Shown here one piece after another: positions 43,322 through 55,149 of a DNA stretch of 64,000 nucleotides (its first letter is position 1; each line of letters starts with the position of its first letter). Origin of the DNA: Neurospora tetrasperma FGSC 2508. Its lineage: Eukaryota > Ascomycota > Sordariomycetes > Sordariales > Sordariaceae. The notes below the pieces were generated by a model. It saw only the letters and a program-made list of their open reading frames with translations, had not been told where the DNA came from and did no database searches. Position numbers and translations under genes: made by a program. The DNA lies in contig NW_009799179.1 of the NCBI RefSeq assembly GCF_000213175.1, positions 7,823,909-7,887,908 on the forward strand, in the 5' to 3' direction.

Positions 43322-46300
43322 ATGCTACCATCAGGCCGAAGCAACCCGAAGCGCAGGCGACTGGAAAGCAATGAATCTGGGGAGAGTGCCAGCGTTGGAT
43401 ATGCTTATCACTACAGCGAGGGTTGGCCACATTATCCAAGGCCAACTGCCCCTGTGACAGTTCCTGCACCGAAAGACCTCGAAAACTCGTTTTCCAGCCC
43501 GTCGACTGCTCTGAATCCCCCCTCTGTGGTAGAGTCATGGCTACATTCGCAGTCCACGGCAACGGCCACATTTACAACTACTTGCCTCCCAGTCTCAGCG
43601 GCTTTACCAACCTCACACCCGTTATCCACATCGTCATTTTTGTCCAAGGTCCTTTGTGAAGGCTCTACTAACGAATATCCTCAAGGCTCCAAGGCTTGGC
43701 ACCATGACCCGATCAAGCCAGTCCATGGCCCACAAGAGGTGGTTTGTTTTGGCGAGGTCGGTCTCTCCGCAAACCAATCCACCGTTGACTCCGATACTGA
43801 CAACAACTTAAAGCTTTCTGGCATACCCGCCAGACTTGACCATAATTCACCTTGGAGCAATGCCACGCCATCCTCGTACCTTCGAGTCAGTCTCGATTCA
43901 TCATTCCTATTTTCTGGCAAGGCCGGTGCCCAGGATTTTTCCGGCACAATTGTTCAAGGCACTAACAAGAACGACACCCACGACTGGACAGTGTTGACGG
44001 ATGCTTTGCTCGAGGAATCCGACATTGAGCTTAGTGTGATCTGTTCTAAAGACCCATATCACCCCTCTTCAGATGTGCAACACAAGGCTTTTAGGCAATT
44101 CGAGAAAGCACTCGACTGCACGCTGTCCATTACCATTTATGGTTCTCTTGAGTTATTTGAGGAGATTGGGAGCTTCTTTCAAGAGCACGACGTCTATTTG
44201 CAGGATCCACTGCACTGTGATAGACATGTCCGCTACTGCAATCCCCATCGCCTCTCGTCAGCAGACCTGGAAAAATGCATTTGGACATCGGATCTGGGAA
44301 AACCAACGACGCAACTAGTTGAGCTCACTAGTACTGTACCAGCCCCGGAGCTTTTGGACGCCATAACATCTGCCCAAGACCTTCCGGAAGCAGACCAACC
44401 TCGAGCAATTCGAACATCTTTGGCAAGGTAAAGTCAACATCTCGTTAGGGTTTTGTGACTAAACCCTCTGACACCCATTGGTTGCAGGCATCAGAAACAA
44501 GCTTTAACATTTATGCAAAGAAGAGAAGAGGGATGGGCATTCAACGGCAAGCATCCAGATGTCTGGGAGTATGTGGAGCATCGAGTAGGAGATGGGTGAG
44601 TACCTATTACATCTTTGCTGAACAGAAAATCAGTATCTGAACCGAGTGCATTTATAGAAGCTTCGTGAATCGAATATCCGATTCGCATCAAAAAGAACAG
44701 CCAGAGAACTTCCAGGGCGGTATTATTGCTGATCCGATGGGTCTGGGAAAAACGCTAACAATGATTGCTCTGGCGGCGAGTGATCTGATGTGGGCATCAA
44801 TGGCTCCCCGAGGAAACAAAGAATTCGCGTCTGTCGGCCAGACACTGGTCGTTGTTCCACCACCACGTATGTTTACCGAAAGAGGAGCAGCTGTGAATGG
44901 AGTGCTAATCAACCACCCAATAGTGTTAGGTACATGGGAAGAGCAGTTGGCAGAGTGAGTTTACTCCCTATCATGACGACATCAGACAATCCCAGCTCAC
45001 TCAGACACACCCAATAGGCACGTTGAACCCGGAGCTTTCTCATGGTGCCGACATCACGGAAACGACAGGCTTATCACAACGAACGACGCTCATCAACCCA
45101 CCATTGTTCTTACAACATATCATACCGTTTCAGCCGAGTGGAAGAATGCGGGTGAATATGCTCGTTCTGGCATCTTCTTCAGGCGTTGGCGAAGAATCAT
45201 CTTGGACGAAGGTATGTTTAGTGAGCCATGTTGTTTGTGGAAGGTCAGCTTGAGCAAAAATTCACTGACTAAGATAATATGCCTCAAGCTCATATCATCC
45301 GAAACCACAATTCTCAAATGGCACATGCCATTTGTTCACTCGATGGGGATTCTCGTTGGGCCGTCACGGGAACGCCCATCCAGAACAAGCTCTCTGATCT
45401 AGCGACTTTGCTAAAGTTTTTGAGGATTTATCCATACAGTGACAAGAGGTGCTTCGACGCTGATTTCACGAATCTTTGGAAGAACGGGCAAGCCAATGAG
45501 GCACTGAAGCGCCTGAAGCGCTTAGCGGGTTGCTTAATTTTGAGGCGACCTAGCACCACCATCCAGCTCCCGGAAAGGCGCGATCTTCAGTGCCCGGTGA
45601 AATTTTGTCCGGCTGAGCGAGAGCTGTATCAAGACATCCGCACCAGAACCATTGAGCGCCTCGATGAGTTCTTGTACGCAGACATTGCTGACGCCGTATG
45701 ACCACCCTCGTATGTCAATGTTCTCCAGCAGATTGAGGAGATGCGAATGGTCTGCAATCTTGGATTATGCTACCGCTCACGCCACGACTTCGTGGCCCAG
45801 GATCCATCTGCCGATACCGCCTGGAACAGTGAGATGGCCCAGCGAGCACTCAATCTTCAACTGGAAATGGACCCAGTGCGTTGTGGGGATTGCAGAGCAT
45901 CACTCGATGCGGCCGTCGGTCTTCTAGGCGATACTCCAGAGGCACAGGGATTGCAACAGGCGCTCTTGTCGCAATGTATGAAGTTTGTGTGTCCGGAATG
46001 TGTTTTCAGACGTGGAGGCGCACCGCCCATTTGCCATCACACTCCAGTATGCCCGTTCGCCCCAGTATCCATCAGTGCCATCGCTGCCAAGGAAGCGCCG
46101 GAGCCTGCCGCTATCGAATTCGAAGGAAGGGACTTAATGTCACCGCATGAGATGCCCTCAAAGATCAAGTCGCTGATTTTGCAGCTCAAAAACCTCCCCT
46201 ATAACACCAAAAGGTATACCAGTAAGCCGCTGATTCTTATAAAGATGAGACTAACCGCACTATCAGCGTCGTGTTCTCAACCTGGAGGACCACTCTCGAT

Positions 46301-47018
46301 GTTATCGAAGCCGGACTCAAGACGGAAGCTATACCATGTCTCCGCTTTGACGGCAAAGTTCCTCAAAAAGAGCGACAAAATGTCATCAACAGGTTCCGAC
46401 ATGATCCATCCTGTAGAGTCCTGCTGCTGACACTTTCTTGCGGAGCCGTTGGGTAAGATCACAGCACCGGTCACGCTCTCTCGATGAGCTGGTCTTATTG
46501 CTGACCTGCCAACCATCAACCAGACTTACACTAACTGTCGCCTCGTACGCCTTCCTCATGGAACCACACTGGTAAGTACCCAATCCCTAATTGACCCTTA
46601 CCAATTAGACAGGTACGAAAGACCCCGGGCTGACCGTGAAATATCAGGAATCCAACTCTTGAAGATCAAGCCTTGGCGCGAATTCACAGAATGGGTCAGA
46701 CACGGGAAGTCACCACCGTTCGGTTTTACATCAGGGACTCGTTCGAGGAGGTGAGTTAATTTCATAAACACACATCATTCAAAATACATGTTACAGCTAT
46801 CAAACTGACAAAATCAACACCAAATATAAAGAGGGTAATGGAAGTGCAAGAAAAGAAAAGGAAACTGGCCACGGTACTGCTAGCACCTCATGGCCAAGGC
46901 GAGGAGGAGGAGGATGTGGGATCTCTTCAGGTGAGTTTCGTATAGAACGCCGTCCCCTGTAATTTGCATATGACTGGTGTGCTAACGGGAGGTTTAGCAC
47001 CTGAGATCTTTGCTTTGA
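43322..47018 (+). pseudogene. SNF2/RAD5-RAD16-like helicase with in-frame stop
   Basis: Eleven exons join in phase: 43322-44427, 44488-44595, 44658-44866, 44924-44954, 45018-45211, 45289-46213, 46267-46452, 46524-46571, 46648-46750, 46832-46930, 46998-47018 (1009 codons plus stop). The start MLPSGRSNPKRRRLESNE has a basic NLS-like patch; the first 380 residues are poorly conserved. ATPase motifs: I IIADPMGLGKTLTMIALAAS, Ia TLVVVPPPLLGTWEEQL, II RRIILDEAHIIRN, III WAVTGTPIQNKLSDL; helicase C: VVFSTWRTTLDVIEAGLK, CLRFDGKVPQKERQNVINRF, LLLTLSCGAVGLTLTVASYA, EDQALARIHRMGQTREVTTV. A RING-like Cys/His block (RCGDCRASLD, KFVCPECVFRRGG, CHHTPVCP) lies between, as in RAD5/RAD16/HLTF relatives. Codon 687 (45699-45701) is TGA between YADIADAV and PPSYVNVLQQIEEMR, in otherwise intact sequence. 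It would remove the RING and helicase C parts. Confidence 0.85.
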
Positions 47019-47770
47019 TCATCTCGGTTGAAGAAAGAAGACAGAAAACAATGGAGAGGGGGCAATTAAGGCATCGACAAGTAAGGTAGAAAAAGAAAGA
47101 ACTTACGGAGTCCAAAAATGACATGAAAGAGGCCGATGTTCCGTGATGTCGCTCCGCGATTACAGCGCAAACAGGCCTGGTCGTTAGCGGCGCTTAGGCG
47201 GCTAGCAACCACTATCAGCCTATCTCTCTCCCTCACACTTACGCGCCTTTTGCGATAACATGTTAGCAATTCATCTCCTACCCACTTCATTAGTAGTGAA
47301 ATGAATTAAATCTCGACGTTCTCTTTCCCATTCAAATGAACATTTCGTTGACGTACTTCCATCATCCATCACATAATAATCGAGTGTCCAGCGACCCAAA
47401 CATCTCGAAAACAAGAAGCTACAACTTACCTAGGTTCACCGAACATAAGTGGAGACCCTCCACTGTAAAATCCCCCCACCCGCATTGAGTGTCCGGGCGC
47501 TACGGGCCTTCAGGTTATCTCAGCGATCAGACCTCCCTTCTTTTCTGGGCATATAGTGTAAATGAACTGGGCAGGCGCCGCTAAGGGGGCCTGCGGCCCG
47601 TGCGCTGCGCGCACATTTGATTTTCGATTGAATCTTTCCAATCTTTCCAGTTGTGGTCCGTGTATTGGTTTCTTTTAGTGTATTTGACTGTATTGATTGA
47701 GATTGCCCAAAAAAGAGGTCTGAGTCCTCGATACAGAAAAGAGGTCTCCTCCAAACGCATCCCTATACAA
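47019..47770. other. Transition from gene-bearing DNA to the AT-rich island
   Basis: No gene seen. Composition is normal up to about 47760, including a GC-rich patch (GGCCTGCGGCCCGTGCGCTG near 47589), and then drops abruptly to AT/TA-rich sequence. Confidence 0.6.
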
Positions 47771-47985
47771 ATCGATGCTAGCTATTTTCTTTACTATATA
47801 ATATTAACACTATAATAAAATATAATAATAAAACTAAATTTACTTAGAAGTATAGAATTTGTAGGAGATTATTATAGTATAGTTTTTTTTATATTAATAA
47901 TAATAGTCTTATTCCCTATACTATATAACTATAGTACCTTATTAGTATAGGGTCCTTCTCCAGTTCTCTAGAGGGGAAAACCGTA

Positions 47986-48000
47986 CGGCGTTAAACGCCG
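47986..48000. repeat. 15-bp GC-rich palindrome
   Basis: CGGCGTT-A-AACGCCG is a perfect 7+1+7 palindrome embedded in AT-rich sequence, close to the presumed 3' end of the LINE relic. Confidence 0.8.
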
Positions 48001-51000
48001 CCAGATGAAAACCCCCAGCTTTATTTTGGCTATAAATTTCTATACCGCTCCTACTTTACTTATAGTTATAATAGTTCTTACCTACTATTATAGCGAATTA
48101 ATTTCGTTTCTCCCTTCATTATATTATCCCAATATTAGAATAATAAAAATAATAGGAATAGGACCTAAAGCGCCGCCTCTCTTCGCTATTTTTCTATTTT
48201 AACCCTTACTATTCCTTCTTCCGCTTTCTTCCTACTTCCCTATCCTATCTTCCTATTTACTTCCCTACTTTTCCGTTTTTTTATTCTATTTATAGTTACT
48301 TCCGCCCTATCCTTTTACTTCCTACCCTTCGGTTCTACTTTTATTTATAATAGTATAAGGACCCTTTCTTCTATTTATATAATCCTCCCTATAGTACCCC
48401 TTCCTAATTTCCTTCTTCCTTCTTCCCTATTATATTATTATTTAAAATAGTTTCCTCTAGTCGTTACCGCCCTAACCTAATCGATTTAACTTCCAATTTA
48501 AAAGTTTCTTCCCTTAATTTATCCTTAAGCTTTACGTCCTCTTAGGGTTTTATAGCTCTAATTTATTTAGAGCCTATAATATTTTTTTATTTTCTTTATA
48601 ATAATCCGGACTTTATAGCCCCTTAGAATTAATATAACTATTTTTTTTATTATTCTTAATTTATATACTAATCCGTTTAGTATTATTTATAAAATCCTTT
48701 ACTTTTATTATACTTTAAATTTTATTATATTTCTGAAAATTAGTTAGAGGCCCGCTTCCTCCAACGATTTTCGTAAGATAGTCGCAAATAAGATTTACTT
48801 TATTTCGGTTATTAATAAGCTTTTTATCCTTTTTTTTCTTATTTTTTAATATTAATTAACTTCTGTCTTTAATTATCTACTTTTAGAATACAATTTATAT
48901 TTTTACTACTAATAAATATATATTAAACGTTTCTACTAATTTTTATAATATTTATAATACTATTTAATTAATAATTATTATTATAATATTAAGTAGCTTG
49001 GCTAAATATAATTAGAGATTGGACTCTTTTATTTGTATTACTAATTATTTTATTAAATATATATACGAGCGTTTAATATAGGATAATTTATTTAATTATT
49101 TTAATAATCTTCCTTACGCCCTATATTATAATATTACTAATTTCTAGTAGAAGGACTACTATAAATTAATTATAAAGGATATTCGCTATAGTTATACCCC
49201 CTCCCTTTCTAATAATAATACTATAAATCTAATTTAAATTATTTTTAATTTTAGCGGTAATATAATTACTCCTATGCGTATTATATTTAATAGTAGTAAT
49301 ATTACTACTCTTATTTATATAATTTCCGGTTCTAATAATAGTAGTATTACCCCTAATAATCCTATAACCCTTGATACTTCTAATTATCCTATTATAAACG
49401 AGGATTAAATTTAATAATATTATAAGATTATTATAAATTAGGCCTGTATAATAGTACTATTCGAATAGCTTTTTAAATATAATTAAATATTCGTTAAATA
49501 GTATTTCAATTCTTACTATAATTATAGTTTAAATAATATTTATAATTAATATAATTATTTCTTCCTTATTCCTTATCCTATTATTCTAATATTATTAGTA
49601 ATTCGTTCCCTCTTTAAAAATACTTTGTAATTTCTTTATACTACTCCTCTTTTAATTTAATTATTAAATAGTACTCCCTTAATTTACCTAATTTTAACGC
49701 CTATAATAAGATTTTTTCGGCTTTAATTCTATCGTTTAAATATTCTTAGAATTCCTCCCTTATTAATAACTAATTGTTAGGGTCCAATTAAAAGAGAATT
49801 TTTATATTAAAGTAATTTAAGACGATATAGGCGAAGGTCTCCTTCTTAAGCCTATAAATATAAATAGGTATTTAGATATTTAATACTTTCCTCCGAAATA
49901 GGAAAGTATAGAGTCTAATAACCTTTATCCTAATTTAAATTGGGAGGGAATTCTTTATTTTAATTAATAAATATAATTCGTCCTTATTTTCCTCTAGCGT
50001 TCGATATTTTTTTCTTTCTTTCCTTATACTAATTATATATTATTAAATAACTTTATTATTAAATTTAGGGTTAAAGTTAATAATAGTAAATTTATACCGT
50101 CGATTTAATTTAATTATTACTATTATTAAATAGTAATTATAGTATAATATTTATTCTTAATTCGTTATATCCTTTAACTATTCCTTTTAGTTAGTAATTA
50201 TTAATTTTAGAATTAATAATAATAGTAATAGGGTCCTTAATTCCGAAGGGGGACTGGCTATAATCGTTAATAATTTTTTTATTAATATTTATACTTCAGC
50301 CTACTAAATTTTAATTATACTACTCTCTAATTTGTTAGTAGGTAACCAACCTTTAACCCTTTGTATTTAAATATAATTAATAACCTAAATTATAATCCCC
50401 CGAATGAAGCTTATTTAATTTATTTAGGTAAACCTCTCCTTAAAAATTCGGACCCTTTTATTAAAGTAGAGGTTGAATAGCGGATAAAAAATTTCCGTCT
50501 TTAGGTTTTATATTAATATAGTTTTATATACCCTAGTAATAATTTTTAAATATTTAATCTAGTATTTTACTAATCTAATTATAATCCTTCGTAGTTTCTT
50601 ATAAATTTTAATTAGTTAATAGAATATTAAAACTCCGTATATAATAGTACTACGAATATATTTAGTATATATATCCCTTACCCGAACGAAGGAATAACCC
50701 TATATTTTCGCGGGTAATTTTATAAATATATTTATTTAAATTTTTATTTTTTATTTTATTATTTTCGTATAAACCTAATAATTAAATTTATAATTTAATT
50801 AAACCCTTAGGAATTTTATAAATTCTGTTAATTAAAATATTATATTCCTAAATTAAAGAATTTCCATCCTTAGTACTTTTATCCGTATAAAATATATTAA
50901 TTCCGTCTTATTTACTTCGAATTCTATACTTTTCGCCCCTACTTATTTTAAATATATTTTCTTTACTACTTATAAAGTCCGGTAATTCTCTTTAGTAATA

Positions 51001-54000
51001 CGTACTATTATAATAATATTAGTATCGTTTGCGAAGCTAATAGTAATTATATTTAGGATTATTATTAGTTTTTAATATAATAGAGTAATAAAGAGAATAA
51101 ATAGGATAAGGGAGAGGGGGGAGCTTTAGGGTATATTTATAGTAATAATATAAGAGTAAAATATTTTATTATTAAAAAAGAGGGAACTTCTTCGGCCGGC
51201 GACGAAATTTACTATTTATTTAATAATCTATATTAGGAATTATATTTCTTATAAAGTATATAAAAGCTACTTATAATTAATTCTATTAAATACTCTTCTA
51301 AATTGAAGAATATAAGGAACGTTATAGTCTTAAATTTCTAAATTATATATATTATATTAATAACTACCTAAATTATAAATTCTATTAAACGGCTTATTTA
51401 ATTACTTATTTAACCTTCTAGTAGGAAGTTAAATTCTTCGGTTGCTTATATAAACCTTTTAACTATAAATATTTCGAAGATTTTCCCTACGTTATTAAAT
51501 AGTAATATAGGCTTTTATACGTTCGCTAGTTTTTATTAAGTAGCGTTCTTCCCGGGCTTCTTAAAGATAATTATTTTTATATCCTTAAACTATTATAGGA
51601 AATACCCAAACCGGAAACTAGCGGATATTAAATATACTATAGCCTACCGAAATAATTACTTATATAATTTTAAAAATCTATTTAAATATTAATTAACGCC
51701 CGGGGCCTTATTAAATATTATCCGGGAAAATATATTTTAAATATCCTTTTTAATAATTGATTTGCTAATAACTATTAGGTTAATATTATTTAATAATTCA
51801 ATTTAATTTAGTAAATAATTTATTAGGATATTTACCTTTAGGAAAAAACGGTTAGTAAAGATTTCGGCCTTACTATAATAATTTTTAATTTTTATTGCCC
51901 CTTTATAAGTTTAAAGGGCTAGTAATTTAAGTAGATTTATTAATTAGTAACTTTAAATTTAAATCTATCGTTCTAATAACTAAAATTAATTTGGGTTCTT
52001 TAAAATTTCTATAATACCCTTATACTATATAGTTTACTATATTTTCGAAATTATCCTCTTCTTTTTTATTATTGCTTTAATAAAATCCCTTTAATTTAAT
52101 ACTATTTAGTATCCAAATTATATTTAATATATCCTCTATACTTCTTTTATAACTATTTTATAATTTAATATTTATTAATTCGCTTTCTTCCCCCGACCTT
52201 TCTTCCAATATAGAACGAATTCTTCTATAATACTTATAAATTCTCTATTAAATTTGCAAAAGGCTAATTCGAAATTTTCTATTATATTAATCTTGTCTAG
52301 GACCGAAATTCGTTTTTCCGCCGCCTTCTTTACTTTTACTATATTTATAAAATTCTAGTTATATTCTCCTTCCTTTTCTATTTTCTTACTCTTTCTTCTT
52401 ATTTAGATTTAAATTTCCTAAAGATAATAATTTAAATTAATTTACTTATACTATTATACTCCATAATATTTAGTTTTAATTTTAAATAATAATTATATAT
52501 AATCGATTATTCTATTTCTTTTACTTTATATTATATTCTTAAATTTTATTAATTCTCTATAGGGGGTAGATAAATTAAATTTCTAACGTTGTACCTACGT
52601 AAGGAGGCGGGTAGCCCTTAAACTAATCCTATTCTCTAAATCCTAATTAGAATAATAGAGGTTAAAATCTCTAATTATAATTTAATTTCCCGCCGAAGGT
52701 CTAATTTCGAAGAACTTAAAGAGTAGTAACTCTTATTAATATTTTAATATCCCTTATATTAAAATAGGAGAATAAATAGAATAAATAGTTATTAAATCCT
52801 TTAAATTTTTAAATATTACTATAATTTAATCTTTACTAATTTAAAAATTAAAATCCTTCAAATTCTATTTCTTATTTATATATATTATTACCTTCTCTTT
52901 CTCTAAATAATCGATTCTAAAATACCTCCCGCCCCTAGGATAGTAAATATCCCTATTCAAATTCCTACCCAATTCCTAAATTGCTATAATATTATAAATC
53001 TCCTTTTATTCGAATAGAAATTTCCTTTTTTTATACAATTTCCCTACGTTCTAATAGAATATTTTTAATTAAACTATTAATTACCCTAAAATAGGGTTCC
53101 TTCTAATTTTACAATAGAAGATAAAGGTATTACTTCCTTAGAGGAGGCTATAACCATATAAATACTATTACCGCTATATAATTAATTCCTACCTACGCTC
53201 TACGAATATAGGTAGTATATATTTATTAAATTCTATAGGGTTAAGGTTTTTAATTGGGAGGTTTAGCTAATAACCTTTTTTAATTATCCTCTTTTTATAC
53301 TTCCTCTAATTTATTTTTCTAAAATAGTAATAGTATAGAAATTAAGAAGAGCGTTTAATAGAATACCTTTATCTATAATTTCTATTATTAATTTTAATAC
53401 TTTTCTAATTAAATTCTTATAGGGGGCGAATATCCGTAGCCTTTTAGTATATATAATAATTATTTTCGTAATAGCCTTTCGGAAAATAGGATACTCCTTA
53501 CAATTATATATAAAATAACCCTTCTTCTTATATAGTTTATAATAAACGAATAACTTATTTTTATTAGAAAGATAATTTACTTCGCCGAAATAATCTCCTT
53601 TATATTTAATTTCGCTATAACAAATGTAAATATCTTCCTAGCGATAGAATTTCGCTATATATCTAATTCCCTAATATTTATAGTATTATTAAATATTATT
53701 CAAAATTTAGAATAGTTTGTATAAATATATACTACTATCCTAAAGGAAAAGGTTATCCTAAAGGAAATATACTACTAACGAAATAGTAATTTCTATTAAG
53801 AGTAAACTTCTATTCTCTTTATTTTTTTTCTTCTATAACCGAACTTTAATAATAGCTACTTCCTTATTTCTTTCCCTTACTATATTTAATAAAATTTCTA
53901 ATATAGTATAATTATTAATACTATTTTAAAATATACTCTAAACTAAAATACTTATAGTATTTATAAAAATAATTATATCCGAACCGAAGATTTCTTTAAC

Positions 54001-54783
54001 CTATATTTAATTTTACTAATACTAATCGTATATAGACTTATCGAATATAATTATATAGTCTCCTATTATTAATATTCTAATAGTTATACGGATTATTAAA
54101 CTAAGTTTCCTCTTACTTAAATTTACTATTAAAACTATCTTTATATTTTTATTCGAATAATTTATAAATTTAATAATAATTATTACTCCCTTAATTATAA
54201 ACTACCGTTCGAAGTTAAAGAGGACAAACTTCTTAATAGTAGTAGTAAGTAATTATTAAAGGGTAGTACCGATTTTACTCGGGATAATTTTCGCTATAAT
54301 ATTGGCCTATTACTTTAGCGTCTCCTAAATACCTTTCTTAATCTCCTTTAAAATATCCTTCTTTAGGTTATCGAAATCCTTTTTAATAATAAATTAATTA
54401 GTTCCAACCTTATTAACCTCGGGTCGCGTAAATCTACTTTTTCTAATACGTACCTTCGCGAATTTAAAAAATAATTTTCGAATTTAACGTTAGTCTTCAG
54501 TCGAAATAATATTATAATTTACAAATTTATTCGTTCTAATAATAAATTTCTTTAATATTTTATTATCTTCTTCTATTTTATCCGAAATTTTTATAATAAA
54601 TATAGTTTCGGGGTTATTATATATTAAAATTTCTACAAGCGGGTTATAAATATTATTTTCGAATTTACGAGTACTACTATCGATAGCTATCGGTAATAAT
54701 AATATAACACCGTCGCTACGTTCGTTGTAGGATATTATAAGGGATATAAATAACTCTCCTAAATTGATTACCGTTGTCAATTT
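48000..54783 (-). mobile_element. Tad-like LINE (non-LTR) retrotransposon relic, RIP-mutated
   Basis: Minus-strand translation around 51101-51140 reads IP*SSPLSLILF, a mutated version of the GxPQGSPLSPxLF block of LINE reverse transcriptases with Gln changed to a stop. At about 51012-51040 follows SFANDTNI, the FADD catalytic motif with Asp changed to Asn. At the presumed 5' end, 54490-54780 is a short surviving minus frame that could be the start of ORF1. The about 6.8 kb span fits a full-length Tad-type element of Sordariomycetes. Ends are approximate: no target-site duplication or poly(A) tail was identified, and the left limit is set by the composition boundary. All coding capacity is destroyed. 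Confidence 0.72.
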
Positions 54784-55149
54784 TCATTTTAGAGCACTCC
54801 TCGACTAGAAATCAGCGTTTCTGGTTTCGGCGTCGTTTTTTATAGTTTTTTTTATATTAATATATATAAAAGTGTAAATATTGAACGCTTGGGTAGAAAA
54901 ATTACATCTAAACGCATCTTATATTAATACCCACCCTCTACATATTAATACTACCTTTCGTCCTAATAACGTAAAACTTTATATATATTATCTATAAGGA
55001 TATTTTATTCTTAGTATATTATTTTTTCCCAGCTAAGTCGTATTAGAAATATTTTTCAAATTAATAACTACTAAAACGCTATAGATTCTAACAACGATAA
55101 TAGTATTGACCCCCAGCGTGTGTTGTGCATAATATATAATATTATTGGT

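Noticed and set aside
45693-45728. Mini-intron (GTATGA to CAG, 33 or 36 nt) that would remove the SNF2 stop codon
   Set aside because: Too short for fungal splicing, has no branch point, and would delete a conserved YVNVLQQ segment.
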